Shown: positions 35,562 through 45,177, counted from the stretch's first letter. The stretch: 64,000 nt of DNA from Bariatricus massiliensis (GCF_900086725.1 NZ_LT574838.1:1437617-1501616), one strand, 5' to 3'. Made by a program: numbers and translations. Notes: generated from the sequence alone by a model not told the origin.

Positions 35562-37094
35562 TTATTTAAGTTTCACCTTATATAAATAGAGATTAAATGT
35601 AGCTGACCAAATATCCTCAATGCCATCCAGATCAGCATTGTAAACATTCGTCATTGTATCTTCATAAATCGGAACCATATTCGCAAAATCATAGGTAAGT
35701 TTCAAAGCCTCTTCACAGAGCACTCCACGTTTCTCATCATCCCATTCATTCGCCGCGTCAGCCAAGAGTGCGTCGAATTCTGGAGTGTTGTATAAAATCT
35801 TTCCGTAATAGCCATTTCCTGCATGGAATCCCATCTGTTCTTCCAAGGAAGCGTAATCGCATCCCCAGCTTGCAATGGTGATGTCACAACTTCCATCTGC
35901 GAACGCTGCCCAAAACGCGTTGGAATCCAGCTGGTTGATTTCTGTCTTCACTCCAATTGCTTTCAAATCCTCCTGAACGGACTGGGCAATATTAGCCAAA
36001 TCTGAAGTAATAGTCAGTTTCAATGTTTTTCCATCGTAATCTGATTTTGCCAAATACTCTTTCGCAAGTTCCACGTCATAGCCGCCAATATCCATGAAGT
36101 TTGCATGTTCGCCCATCATACGTTCAGAGTACATATTCTTTGCCGGCTTTGAACCTTCCGGTGCGTTGTCAAATGTAATGGCGTTTTCACGGTTCACAGC
36201 ATGGAAGATTGCCTTTCTAAGGTTCTGGTCATTCATAAGATTGGGCCCCTCTAAGAATACCGATTTCACACCCCAGCCTGAAGAACTGATCACATTGAAC
36301 TTAGGATTGTCTTTTATAATTTCCACCTGATCCTGCGGCATCGTCAGTACCATATCGATTTCACCGTTCTGAAGCGCTACAACTGCAGTTGAAGGGTCTA
36401 ACGGTGTTCTAAACACAAGGTTCTTAAAGTATGGTTCCCCACGGAAATAATCTTCATTTGCTTCCATATAGATATATCCGTCAGCGCCGATTTCTTTGAA
36501 TTTATAACATCCAGAGCCGACCGGATTTTTTGCAAATCCTTCCGGATCCTTCTCGTAAGCTGTAGGTGAAACGATATACAAATATTCTGATAAGAATTCA
36601 AGAAGCTTTGTATGAGAAGCTACTTTATCAATTCTGACTGTATACTCATCGATTACTTCTGCTTCACCGATATAAGCCTGTACCCATGAAGACAATTCAA
36701 AGCTTCTGATTTTGTCTACACAAAATTTAACTGCTTCCGCATTAAAATGTGTTCCATCTGTAAAATCAACATCGTCACGTAAGTGGAAAATGTATCCTTT
36801 TCCATCATCTGTAGGTTCAAAGCTTTCCGCAAGTCCCGGTCCCATACTTCCATCTTCTTGGAATTCAATCAGAACATCAAAAAGCTGATGCCACTCAAGC
36901 TTGTAGTTTAGCGCAGTATTTAAAGGGTCAAATGCCTCTACAACCTGTGTATCCAAAATAACAAGTGTATCCTTCTCCTTTTTCCCGCCTCCATCACCTG
37001 ATGATTTGTCAGAATTGTTTTTGGAACATCCCGCAAATGCGCTTACTGCCATGGCCAACACTAACATTAACGCCAACATTCTTTTCTTTCTCAT
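35562..37094 (-). CDS. peptide ABC transporter substrate-binding lipoprotein (DppA/OppA type)
   Basis: 510 aa. Signal peptide MRKKRMLALMLVLAMAVSAFAGC with lipobox AFAGC, then SBP_bac_5 fold (LAESFEPTDDGKGYIFHLRDDVDFTDG is the family signature region). Binds peptides or peptide-like ligands at the surface for the DppB/DppC channel encoded upstream. A long CDS lying between permease and amidohydrolase genes. Confidence 0.95.
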   Translation of the reverse strand: MRKKRMLALMLVLAMAVSAFAGCSKNNSDKSSGDGGGKKEKDTLVILDTQVVEAFDPLNTALNYKLEWHQLFDVLIEFQEDGSMGPGLAESFEPTDDGKGYIFHLRDDVDFTDGTHFNAEAVKFCVDKIRSFELSSWVQAYIGEAEVIDEYTVRIDKVASHTKLLEFLSEYLYIVSPTAYEKDPEGFAKNPVGSGCYKFKEIGADGYIYMEANEDYFRGEPYFKNLVFRTPLDPSTAVVALQNGEIDMVLTMPQDQVEIIKDNPKFNVISSSGWGVKSVFLEGPNLMNDQNLRKAIFHAVNRENAITFDNAPEGSKPAKNMYSERMMGEHANFMDIGGYDVELAKEYLAKSDYDGKTLKLTITSDLANIAQSVQEDLKAIGVKTEINQLDSNAFWAAFADGSCDITIASWGCDYASLEEQMGFHAGNGYYGKILYNTPEFDALLADAANEWDDEKRGVLCEEALKLTYDFANMVPIYEDTMTNVYNADLDGIEDIWSATFNLYLYKVKLK

Positions 37095-37163
37095 TTTTCT
37101 CCTCCTTTATGGAATATAAAATTTAATATATGAAAACGCTTCTTCTGCGTCCATAATCCTCTG

Positions 37164-38054
37164 TTACCCACGCCTTTTTGGGTCAAACGCATCTGCCAGC
37201 CCGTCTCCTAAAAGATTAAAGCAAAGCGCTGTAATAATGATTGCCAACCCCGGAAATACTACCAGATGTGGCGCAAGCCGCATATATGGCATTGCTTCCG
37301 ACAACATATATCCCCATTCCGGATTCGGAGGCTGGATTCCCATACCAATAAAGCTGAGTCCTGCCGCCGATAGAATAAGTCCTGCCACGTTCATGGTCGC
37401 ATTTACAATAATCGGCCCCATCGCATTTGGCAGCACGTGCCTAAATATAATTGACACATGGCTGGTCCCGCAGCTTCTCGCCGCTTCAATATAGTCCTGC
37501 CTCACTACTGTGAGTACGATGGAGCGTATCATTCTTGTAAAACTCGGGACACTCGCAATTACCATCGCAATCGTCATACTTCTCAATCCTGAGCCAAACG
37601 CCGATACAAGTGACAGCGCAAGCAGCATAAATGGAATACACATGAACGTATCCATGATACGGCAAATGACAGAGTCTATCTTCCCGCCAAAATACGCTGC
37701 CGTAGCGCCAAATACACAGCCGCCGAACAGCGCCAAGGCTGTACACACGATACCGAATATCATAGAATATCTGGCGCCGTGTACTACCCTTGCAAAAAGG
37801 TCTCTGCCCAAATTATCGGTTCCAAACCAATGTGCCGCTGATGGCATCTCCATTCTGGCCATTACGTTCTGGGCAATCGCCTTCGATTCAAAATCCACGA
37901 TCACGTCTGCAAATATAGCGACAAATATAATAATCGACAGCATAATCAACGCAAACATCGACATCTTATTTTTACAAAATCTTTCCCAAATCAACTGCCC
38001 CTGCGATGGGTTTGTATTTTTTACAAGCTTCTTATTTCTGAACAAATTAAACAT
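37164..38054 (-). CDS. peptide ABC transporter permease (DppC type)
   Basis: 296 aa with an OppC_N segment, six TM helices and the EAA loop (YIEAARSCGTSHVSIIFRHVLPN). Periplasmic-side sequence HWFGTDNLGRDLFARVVHGAR is the DppC/NikC hallmark. Pairs with DppB immediately upstream (12-bp gap). SD GAGGGTG before ATG 38054. Confidence 0.95.
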   Translation of the reverse strand: MFNLFRNKKLVKNTNPSQGQLIWERFCKNKMSMFALIMLSIIIFVAIFADVIVDFESKAIAQNVMARMEMPSAAHWFGTDNLGRDLFARVVHGARYSMIFGIVCTALALFGGCVFGATAAYFGGKIDSVICRIMDTFMCIPFMLLALSLVSAFGSGLRSMTIAMVIASVPSFTRMIRSIVLTVVRQDYIEAARSCGTSHVSIIFRHVLPNAMGPIIVNATMNVAGLILSAAGLSFIGMGIQPPNPEWGYMLSEAMPYMRLAPHLVVFPGLAIIITALCFNLLGDGLADAFDPKRRG

Positions 38055-38066
38055 AGTCGCACCCTC

Positions 38067-38993
38067 TTACTCATACATGTCTTTTACACGAGGATCAATG
38101 AACGCATATATCAAATCAACCGCAAGCATAATTAAAATAAATATCGTCGATAAGAATATAATGCCTCCCATTACAATCGGAATGTCTTTCGTCTTAATTG
38201 CATTTACAATTGCTGATCCAAACCCCGGGAGTCCAAATACCATTTCTGTAATCAATGCGCCTCCCAAAAGAGATGCAAAACTCATTCCCAGCTGCGTAAC
38301 AACCGGCATCATCGCATTTTTTAAAGCATGCAGAAACATGACACGAGAGGTTGTCGCTCCCTTTGACTTTGCTGTCCTGATATAATCCTGATTAATCGCG
38401 TCTATCATTGTAGATCTTGTCAGCCTCGAAAGGTAGGCAGCCGACGGCAGCACTAGTGTGATGACCGGCATAATATAATGTTTCCACGTACCGATGCCAC
38501 TGGAAGGCAGCCAGCCCAGTACCAGCGAAAATGCCAGCATAAACATAAGGCCCAGCCAGAAGGACGGGACACTTGCGAAAAACAATGCCACCGTTGTCAA
38601 TGTACTGTCCAAAAATGAATTGGGCTTAAGGGCCGAAATAATTCCCATAGGGATTCCCAGCAATGCGGAAATCGCGACAGCCAGCAGAGCAAGCTTTAAC
38701 GTCGTCGGGAATTTAGGGGCGAGGATGTCAACCACCGGCTGCTGGCTCACGTATGAAGTGCCAAAATCCCCCTGCACCGCATGTACAACATAATCAACGT
38801 ATCTTACAACGACCGGCCTGTTGTATCCCAGCGCCTCGTCCAGATTATTTACCTGCTCTTCAGTCGCCGTTACGCCCAGAATAACTCGTCCCGGTGTTCC
38901 CGGTGTAAAATCCAGAATAAAAAATATCGCAAAGATAATAATTAAAACCGTCGGAATGATTGATAATACTCTTTTTAGTATGTATTTACTCAT
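38067..38993 (-). CDS. peptide ABC transporter permease (DppB type)
   Basis: About 308 aa. Begins MSKYILKRVLSIIPTVLIIIFAIFFI, typical DppB; EAA loop YIRTAKSKGATTSRVMFLHALKN. Start ATG 38993 is chosen because the SD (TAGGAG) is 9 nt upstream; the earlier ATG 39002 abuts the SD. It overlaps the peptidase stop by 8 bp. Confidence 0.95.
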   Translation of the reverse strand: MSKYILKRVLSIIPTVLIIIFAIFFILDFTPGTPGRVILGVTATEEQVNNLDEALGYNRPVVVRYVDYVVHAVQGDFGTSYVSQQPVVDILAPKFPTTLKLALLAVAISALLGIPMGIISALKPNSFLDSTLTTVALFFASVPSFWLGLMFMLAFSLVLGWLPSSGIGTWKHYIMPVITLVLPSAAYLSRLTRSTMIDAINQDYIRTAKSKGATTSRVMFLHALKNAMMPVVTQLGMSFASLLGGALITEMVFGLPGFGSAIVNAIKTKDIPIVMGGIIFLSTIFILIMLAVDLIYAFIDPRVKDMYE

Positions 38994-40983
38994 TATCTTC
39001 ATCTCCTAACCCAAGTTCTATATCGATAAACGTTCTCATCTCTGCTATCGTCCGGTGGAAATACTCTCCCATTCCCCGGTCATGGCTTCCATAGGGAAGT
39101 ACCCGCAGAAGCACCGGCCGTTTGCCTTGAAGTTCCTGCATTTTTGCCGTAAACTTCTTAGCGTGGTAAGCCGGAACATTATTATCCATTGCGCCAGCCT
39201 GAATATAAATTCCCGGATAGGACATGTTTTCTTTTATATTATGGTAGGGTGAATATGATTTCATATATTCAAACATATCGTCCTCCCGTGGATCTCCATA
39301 CTCGGTAATATACATAGAACCACGGTCGTCATATACAAATCCCAGCAGGTCCGTCTGAGGTACAGACGCGATTACGCATCCAAACAAATCTGGTCTTCTC
39401 GTAATGAGTGCAGTCATCAACAGCCCTCCATTCGACAGACCACATACTGCAATTTTCGACACATTAGTCCAGCCGTCATTTATCACTCCTTCTACAATAC
39501 TGCAGAAATCGTCAAATACATTCTTTTTGTTTTCTTTCCACCCGCTTCTGTGCCAGTCTTCCCCAAATTCTCCGCCGCCGCGTATAATACAATGCACATA
39601 GATTCCACCCGATTCAATCCAATTGGCGATGGTCATCCCACACGCTTGGGCACTCACATAATTTGTGGCATTATATCCGCCATATCCATAAAACAGCGTC
39701 TTATTATTTCCATCTTTTTGCACATTGTTCTTGCGAATAATATATGCCGGCAGGCGCGTTCCATCGTAAGAAGTATAATACACAAGTTCCTCTATTACAT
39801 CTTCACAGGCCGCGCTGCTTTCGTAAACCGTACTTGCTGTATAACTTTCCAGATTCAATTCCATTACATTCGCCGGAACGGAAAAGCTTTCATAAGAGAA
39901 CAGTGGCCGCTCAGAGTGAAACTCCTGCTCCGCAATCTCAATTTTGCCATATACACATGGTAACGTAATCTCGTGTCTTTCACCTTTCTGGTCGTACACA
40001 CAAAGGCTCTGGGAACCGGCCTTTTCATAAATGCAAATCACTTTTCCATGATTTATGCCCGCCTGCGATATTTTTTCATCCGTTTCCTCTATATATGTTG
40101 TCTTTGTGTGAAATTCCTTCCCCTTCTCGACCGCCACAATTTTTCCAAGCACCGCGTCTTCATCCGTCATGAAAAAATGGCGCGTCTCATCGGAGCCTAT
40201 GTATATACGGGCATTGCCGTCATATGGAACCTCGATGATCTGTTGCCCTTCTTCGTAAATGACCATGTCACCCGCATGATAGTCCACCGCAAAATTGACA
40301 GCCACACCACCCTCGTCCATCGGGTAGACCATGCCGTAAGCCGCATGCCCTTGGTGCGTATACAATACGGCCTCTTCTTTTGCAGCCACACAATATCTGC
40401 GCAGCGTATTCTCGATCGTACCGTCTTCGCGGTGCTCCGCCTTAGAATAATAGACATATTCACCGGATGAAGACCAGCCCACCGAAAATGTATCTTTTAG
40501 CTCAGCCAAGACTTCCCTGCTGCAAATATCGTAGACCAATCCACTGGTTCTTTCCGCTTTATCTCTAAGAACGTGTAAAATACACAAATTATTGTGCGCC
40601 GGATTCGGAGAAATACCGTGAACATGAACCCCTTCCATGAAGTCGGAATCTGTGATTACTTCTTTTACAGTAAAGTCCTCATTCAGCAAAACACTCTTCG
40701 ATATCCCGTCATCGTATACTCCTAATGCCGTTATTCCGCCAGCTGTTCTGACAGTCTCATGATACATCAAATTCCGGGCCATCTCTTGCTGTTCGCTCAA
40801 ATATTTTTCGAAACGAGTCTTGTAATTCTTAAAATACTCATCGGTAAACTCATTCTGCCGCTCCGTGAATGAGATGGTATCTTGAGCCGAAGCATCACGC
40901 ATCCATTCATATTCATCCAGCACACTGTGTTTGCCATATTTCACTTCCTGCGTCTTACGCTCTGCAGCGGGATAATTATACAT
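38986..40983 (-). CDS. prolyl oligopeptidase-family serine peptidase (S9A)
   Basis: About 665 aa, no signal peptide. N-terminal beta-propeller (~60-390), then alpha/beta hydrolase with nucleophile in CGLSNGGLL (GxSxGG), Asp in QAGAMDNNVP and His in YGSHDRGMG. Cleaves after proline in short peptides in the cytosol, which fits the peptide importer in the same operon. The first ATG (40989) is 3 nt from the SD AAGGAG, the second (40983) 9 nt; I use the second. Overlaps the GntR gene end. Confidence 0.93.
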   Translation of the reverse strand: MYNYPAAERKTQEVKYGKHSVLDEYEWMRDASAQDTISFTERQNEFTDEYFKNYKTRFEKYLSEQQEMARNLMYHETVRTAGGITALGVYDDGISKSVLLNEDFTVKEVITDSDFMEGVHVHGISPNPAHNNLCILHVLRDKAERTSGLVYDICSREVLAELKDTFSVGWSSSGEYVYYSKAEHREDGTIENTLRRYCVAAKEEAVLYTHQGHAAYGMVYPMDEGGVAVNFAVDYHAGDMVIYEEGQQIIEVPYDGNARIYIGSDETRHFFMTDEDAVLGKIVAVEKGKEFHTKTTYIEETDEKISQAGINHGKVICIYEKAGSQSLCVYDQKGERHEITLPCVYGKIEIAEQEFHSERPLFSYESFSVPANVMELNLESYTASTVYESSAACEDVIEELVYYTSYDGTRLPAYIIRKNNVQKDGNNKTLFYGYGGYNATNYVSAQACGMTIANWIESGGIYVHCIIRGGGEFGEDWHRSGWKENKKNVFDDFCSIVEGVINDGWTNVSKIAVCGLSNGGLLMTALITRRPDLFGCVIASVPQTDLLGFVYDDRGSMYITEYGDPREDDMFEYMKSYSPYHNIKENMSYPGIYIQAGAMDNNVPAYHAKKFTAKMQELQGKRPVLLRVLPYGSHDRGMGEYFHRTIAEMRTFIDIELGLGDEDNE

Positions 40984-41647
40984 GGTCATCCTCTCCTTCT
41001 ATGAATTTTTTTACAAATTCTGAAACACTAATATAATGGAGTTTTAAATTATTTGTGATAATATCTATATCTCTGGTCTTCACACATTCTAGCAGTTCCT
41101 TATGATTTCTCCCAATCCTTCCCCAGCAGAGCAGGCCTATCGAATCCAATGTGGAATACACCGCGATATTAGTGCCATCCAGTATGTGCCACAATTTCAT
41201 CAGATACGGAAGATTAGGTTCCTGTACAAGTAATGCATGAATAGCTTGGTCCTCCTCGATTACCTTACCCAGATTTTTCTGCCTATCATATTCATCGATT
41301 CTTGCAACGTGTTTCTCCATCTCTTCAATCGTATCGTCCGAATACTTACCTTCACACACATTCACAGCCAAAATTTCCAAGTCAGCCCTTAACAGACTCA
41401 TTTCATACATTTCTTTCACCGTGAGCTTAGTGACTGTGCAGCCCTTATTAGGCTCATATAATACAAGACCTTCCTGCTCAATCTGTCTGAGCGCTTCTCT
41501 CACCGGCCCCCTGCTGATTCCCAATTCTTCTGCCAATTCAAATTCATTGATTTTTTGCCCGGGTTTAATTTCTCCATTCACAATTCGAGACTTGATAAAG
41601 CCGTTTACTTGTTCTCGCAAAGTTACAATACGATACTTTGATTTCAT
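40976..41647 (-). CDS. GntR/FadR-family regulator (FCD domain)
   Basis: 223 aa. Winged HTH at ~10-75 (FELAEELGISRGPVREALRQIEQEGLV), then the helical FCD ligand domain with metal-binding His-type positions (HALLVQEPN; HKELLECV). First gene of the peptide-use operon; likely autorepressor responding to a carboxylate or peptide. SD AAGGAG before the ATG; a strong promoter lies ~30 bp upstream. Confidence 0.92.
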   Translation of the reverse strand: MKSKYRIVTLREQVNGFIKSRIVNGEIKPGQKINEFELAEELGISRGPVREALRQIEQEGLVLYEPNKGCTVTKLTVKEMYEMSLLRADLEILAVNVCEGKYSDDTIEEMEKHVARIDEYDRQKNLGKVIEEDQAIHALLVQEPNLPYLMKLWHILDGTNIAVYSTLDSIGLLCWGRIGRNHKELLECVKTRDIDIITNNLKLHYISVSEFVKKFIEGEDDHV

Positions 41648-41677
41648 TTTATCTCAGCTCTCCTTTTTATAAGCACT

Positions 41678-41706
41678 ATTTTACTTTAACGTGTCAAAAC
41701 TGTCAA
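41678..41706 (-). promoter_or_regulatory. sigma-A promoter of the GntR-peptidase-Dpp operon
   Basis: Minus-strand TTGACA (complement of 41701-41706) and TAAAAT (complement of 41678-41683) with a 17-bp spacer containing TTTTGACACGTTAAAG. The near-palindromic TGTCAA/TTGACA-like parts around the -35 element may include the GntR operator. Confidence 0.8.
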
Positions 41707-41799
41707 CAGTTAAATGTCGAATAATGCTATTTTAAGAAATTATATGTCAGAATTAGTCTTACACCAAAAAATCATGAAACATCATTTTATTAATTGAAA

Positions 41800-41846
41800 A
41801 CAAAAAGCCAGACCATTTCCCGTTTGTTTGGGAATATAGTCTGGCA
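41800..41846 (-). terminator. intrinsic terminator of the NERD gene
   Basis: GCCAGAC (41807-41813) pairs with GTCTGGC (41839-41845), with inner TTCCC/GGGAA. On the minus strand it ends in TTTTTGTTTT. It lies 65 bp past the NERD stop. Confidence 0.85.
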
Positions 41847-41910
41847 AATATTCGAAAATTTTATATGAAATAATTAATGTGGCGGTCTAGCGCAGGATTA
41901 TTTTTCTCAC

Positions 41911-42717
41911 CTACGAATTCTCTTCATCACTAAACTCTATCGTATATCTACATTTTGGATAATTAGAACATCCATAGAATTGTTTGCCGGCATTCTTGCC
42001 CTTCTTCGCTGTCCGAAGAACCAAAACCGCTCCGCACTTAGGACAAATCTTTTGTACCTCTGTCCCTTCATCCGCCGGTACTTCTTTTTTCTCCTTTTTC
42101 TTGTATTTTTCCTGTATTTTACTCACATGGGCCAGCTTCACAGCCTCATCAATTTTGGTCAAAGCCTCTAACTTTCCATATACCTCATTTAACTTCTGCT
42201 CATCCAAGCAATCTTCATTGGATTCCCACACAGCTCTTACCGTGGCATAAATCCGGTCCCGCTTTATCACATGCACATCCGGATTATCTACCTGTATCTT
42301 TTTCAGCTCACAGCGCTCCGAAAACACAATTACAGAGAACAACGGTATTTCTCCACCCAAGAACTTATCCAGCCATTTTATATGAGTTTTATTTTGCAAA
42401 ATCGGATTATAGAACTTATTCTTCATTTTATTCGGCAGGGATGCCGTCCAATACGGAGACTTCTCATCTCCAAATATCCATCCCGAATAATTCTTGCTCT
42501 CAATCACAAAAATGCCCTTCTGGGTTATGAATACAACATCTATCTCCGAGGTTTCTCCATTTTCCTTTGGCACATAGAGATTACGAAGAACTTTCCCTTT
42601 TCTTCCAAACAGCTTGACCAAATTCAACTCCCGTTCCGTCAGCTTTTCCCCTCTGCGCCCCACCCAGTTACTGTCAAATATATTATCTAATATAATGTCA
42701 ATAAGTCCTTTTGACAT
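41911..42717 (-). CDS. NERD nuclease-like domain with topoisomerase C4 zinc finger
   Basis: 268 aa. NERD domain at ~15-125 with the PD-(D/E)XK-like core GETSEIDVVFITQKGIFVIESKNY. A Lys-rich linker follows, then one C4 zinc ribbon CPKCGAVLVLR...CSNYPKCRY near the end, as in type IA topoisomerase tails. Such proteins are thought to bind or cut DNA; some are found next to defence or mobile genes. It lies at the left border of the AT-rich island. Biological role unknown. Confidence 0.9.
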   Translation of the reverse strand: MSKGLIDIILDNIFDSNWVGRRGEKLTERELNLVKLFGRKGKVLRNLYVPKENGETSEIDVVFITQKGIFVIESKNYSGWIFGDEKSPYWTASLPNKMKNKFYNPILQNKTHIKWLDKFLGGEIPLFSVIVFSERCELKKIQVDNPDVHVIKRDRIYATVRAVWESNEDCLDEQKLNEVYGKLEALTKIDEAVKLAHVSKIQEKYKKKEKKEVPADEGTEVQKICPKCGAVLVLRTAKKGKNAGKQFYGCSNYPKCRYTIEFSDEENS

Positions 42718-42856
42718 GTTTGTCCCCCTGCTTCTCCTGCCTTCTAGTTCATCATTATTTCTGACTACGTGAATTGAATTTTAACTCTTTAAGTAATTGA
42801 TTGTGGTATGTTGTTGGCTGTATCACAGGCCTTCAGAATATCACTATCTCAAAAAT

Positions 42857-43375
42857 TCACATCCTATTATACCTATATGCGTCATCATAATTACATTCTC
42901 TGGCTTTTTTATCAATTGACAGGCGCATTTGGCACTTTATGAAAATGGGCAGCATTTTATTTATATATCCTTTAAAGTACAAATATTTGTGAATGACACA
43001 CTGACTCACACTATATAAATAGGCAATACTACATATACTGACACAATCGTCATATAGATACTGGTTTTTGAAAATATGGAATTTCCCCAATAATCTGTTC
43101 ATTCTTTTTATAACACAACTTTCAAAAGGATAGCTCTTATATCCGGCCTCCATTTCTTCTGGAAATTCTTTGCGTGCCTTTAAAATAATACCTTCACAAT
43201 ATTCATATAAAAATATACGATTAAGTTCAACTGCATTAGCTAGATATCTGGCTCTGCTACGCTCCCTTGCCCTTTGTTTCCTTGCTTCACATCTTCTTTC
43301 TACTAACTTTATTCCAAACATAAGAATTGCAAAATCGCCCCGCTTTATTTCATTTAAATCCTTTGCCTTCTCCAC
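42857..43375 (-). CDS. hypothetical protein, island border
   Basis: 172 aa starting with GTG 43375 (VEKAKDLNEIKRG). Very basic N-terminal half (RRCEARKQRARERSRARYL), Cys- and Tyr-rich C-terminal half (SICSIAYLYSVSQCVIHKYLYF). Not a family I recognise; the latter pattern, ending in a possible HTH-like turn, is reminiscent of small DNA-binding proteins of mobile elements, but this is a guess. A short open frame upstream overlaps its start by 26 bp. Confidence 0.5.
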   Translation of the reverse strand: MEKAKDLNEIKRGDFAILMFGIKLVERRCEARKQRARERSRARYLANAVELNRIFLYEYCEGIILKARKEFPEEMEAGYKSYPFESCVIKRMNRLLGKFHIFKNQYLYDDCVSICSIAYLYSVSQCVIHKYLYFKGYINKMLPIFIKCQMRLSIDKKARECNYDDAYRYNRM

Positions 43376-43544
43376 ATAGCTTTATTTTAATCTGCTCACT
43401 GGATTCATTGATGAAAAATTGGATTCTAGAGTTTCCTATTTTATCCCGCAGTTTTCTATTTATAGTAATTACCCCATCTTTCAATATATTGACACCGTAC
43501 TCTCCATAACGTAATTCTAATTTTATACAACAAATGAATATCTG
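43350..43544 (-). other. short open frame without a standard start, possible gene remnant
   Basis: 64 codons open on the minus strand ending ...IQFFINESSEQIKIKLCGEG.., with no ATG, GTG or TTG in frame. The part YGVNILKDGVITINRKLRD looks protein-like (alternating strands), so it may be the 3' fragment of a lost gene whose stop overlaps the 172-aa gene start. Nothing else was seen between 43376 and 43685. Confidence 0.35.
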
Positions 43545-43659
43545 CTAAATATTTCGACATGAATTCAACTTCTTTTACAAATTACAGCACTACTATAGTA
43601 TATCATACACTACAAAATAAGCACAGGTAATTCACCGATTAGTCCTAAGTGTAAATCAA

Positions 43660-43740
43660 GATATGGAAACCTCTTTCCAAAAAACCTATAACGTAAACAG
43701 AGCATTTTCATAATCTTTAACATAGTATCTGATATTCTTC
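43660..43740. repeat. left copy of the 20-kb-spaced direct repeat (MGMT-like gene 3' end)
   Basis: About 80 bp here, including the last codons and the 3' flank of the MGMT-like gene, recur with roughly 80-85% identity at 63920-64000 in the same orientation (shared blocks ATCAAGATAT, ACCTATAAC and ACATAGTATCTGATATTCTT). The two copies lie at the edges of the accessory island. Confidence 0.75.
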
Positions 43741-44162
43741 CTGCCTTTTTGAATAATTGTATGTCCTTCTGCTTCCAGCTTCTCTTTCTGTGCCTCAATG
43801 CCGCCGGGATATTTTTCGTTTAATTCCCCATTTGCCTTTAATGTGCGCCAATAAGGAGTTTCATCTTCAGAACGCTGATAACTCGCCCACGCAGCAATCG
43901 AAACAAAGATTCCTGCCGTAATCGGCTCTGTAAAATCGGCCCCGTTTACATTTGCAAAATATTCTCTTATAGCACCTACAGTAAGTAGTTTCCCATATGG
44001 TACAAGCCGCATAACCTTATCGTAAGCAATCGGCGGTGCAAAATACATTTTGTCTCCACCATACTTTTCTATACTTTTTTCATCCGTAATCGTCTGAAAT
44101 TTCGGCATATCCTTACTATCGTGCAGCATTGCATTAAAATCTTTTTTATCTTCATTTGCCAT
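43686..44162 (-). CDS. MGMT/alkyltransferase-like (ATL) DNA-binding protein
   Basis: About 158 aa. A winged-helix ATL-type core VPYGKLLTVGAIREYFA (residues ~75-92) with no PCHR alkyl-acceptor Cys, followed by TPYWRTLKANGELNEKYPGG typical of MGMT-family relatives. ATL proteins bind alkylated bases and flag them for repair without transferring the alkyl group. SD AGGAGG with 8-nt spacing supports ATG 44162. The 3' end is duplicated at the right end of the window. Confidence 0.85.
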   Translation of the reverse strand: MANEDKKDFNAMLHDSKDMPKFQTITDEKSIEKYGGDKMYFAPPIAYDKVMRLVPYGKLLTVGAIREYFANVNGADFTEPITAGIFVSIAAWASYQRSEDETPYWRTLKANGELNEKYPGGIEAQKEKLEAEGHTIIQKGRKNIRYYVKDYENALFTL

Positions 44163-44254
44163 TGTCAGCACCTCCTGTACTCAAGTATAAGTCAAAGGAA
44201 AAACCTATGCAATGAGACGGTTTGAAAAACTTTTTTAAATTTCAACTTTATGAT

Positions 44255-44366
44255 TTATAACAGAAAATTTATCACTTCTGTATCTTTTCGTATCATCGTC
44301 CGAGTCTTGTTGCCACAGATAAGGCAACGTACCGTACCTTTTTCATCAAAGCACCAGTAAATGTCC
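44255..44366 (-). pseudogene. remnant of a cysteine-rich KTR-domain protein
   Basis: Minus-strand frame reads ...RCLICGNKTRTMIRKDTEV..LL-stop. This is the core (CxxCGNKTR) of the small cysteine-rich KTR proteins found in conjugative transposons of gut Firmicutes. There is no in-frame start and the second Cys pair is missing, so it is a fragment. The rest of 44172-44556 holds nothing I can interpret. Confidence 0.6.
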
Positions 44367-44604
44367 TAATTTTAGGAATTCCCCAAAGATAAACTGTTCT
44401 TTATATCTTTCACTACATTTTTGCTTCATTTCATCTTGGCAGTTTCTAAACATATCTGCTATACTATTTGCAGATACCTAGACAATAAGTTATCCCAAGT
44501 TCGATACCACACAAATTGGGGCGAAAGTCCCTCAAAGAAATTAAACGGCGAACTGATTGAATCCTTTCAAAACAAATAAAAAAATATGCGAAATAGGTGA
44601 TTGT

Positions 44605-45117
44605 ATGTGGCAAATCATTTCAAATATATCTTCGATCGTTACTTGCATACTGTTTCTTCTTTATGTTATTGGACACATTTGGAAAGTATTTGTAACTAAA
44701 AACACAAGGTATGAAAAATTCAAAATAATACCTTATAACTCGGATTTCAATATAGACGACAATGATAATGTAGTCATTATTGATGAGATTGGTGAAGAAT
44801 TTTCCATATCCTCAACTTATGGAATCAGAAATATCAAAATATATAAAGTGAATTATGAGCTTGGTGATAACGGTTCAACTTCTTTAATTTCCAAGGAACT
44901 CAAATCCACTTATAAAGACTTAAATATCAATGATACCTTTTATGTTAGGTGCGATTTAGGTGAATGTTTTCCAACAACGCAAATAGCAATCGAAAGAATG
45001 GATTACACCAAAGTGACTTTTGAATTATCCTCCAGTGGGAAAACTGGAAACATACTTGTCAGCAATTACACATTCAAAATGACAATACGCAGCTTAATTT
45101 ACTATCTATGTGTTTAA
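44605..45117 (+). CDS. hypothetical protein with one N-terminal membrane segment
   Basis: About 170 aa from MWQIISNISSIVTCILFLLYVIGHIWK (one TM helix, residues ~4-26), then a Ser/Thr- and Asp-rich extracytoplasmic-looking region of beta character. The frame opens with a TTG at 44557, but AGGTGA precedes ATG 44605. Low GC and no recognisable family; similar single-TM proteins of this kind are frequent orphan cargo in integrative elements. Confidence 0.55.
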   Translation: MWQIISNISSIVTCILFLLYVIGHIWKVFVTKNTRYEKFKIIPYNSDFNIDDNDNVVIIDEIGEEFSISSTYGIRNIKIYKVNYELGDNGSTSLISKELKSTYKDLNINDTFYVRCDLGECFPTTQIAIERMDYTKVTFELSSSGKTGNILVSNYTFKMTIRSLIYYLCV

Positions 45118-45140
45118 TAAAACCATTTCAAAACCAATAA

Positions 45141-45177
45141 AACGTCCTTAGCCGTGTTTCCCACAGTTAAGGACGTT
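45141..45177. terminator. hairpin with 10-bp perfect stem in a gene-free stretch
   Basis: AACGTCCTTA pairs with TAAGGACGTT. A weak T-rich tail exists on the minus strand only. The rest of 45118-45486 contains GGTATC repeats (45371-45393), possibly integrase-binding sites, and no gene. Confidence 0.5.

Noticed and set aside
37510..38385. 291-codon plus-strand frame across the two peptide permeases
   Set aside because: Antisense to DppC and DppB, whose frames have clear permease motifs.
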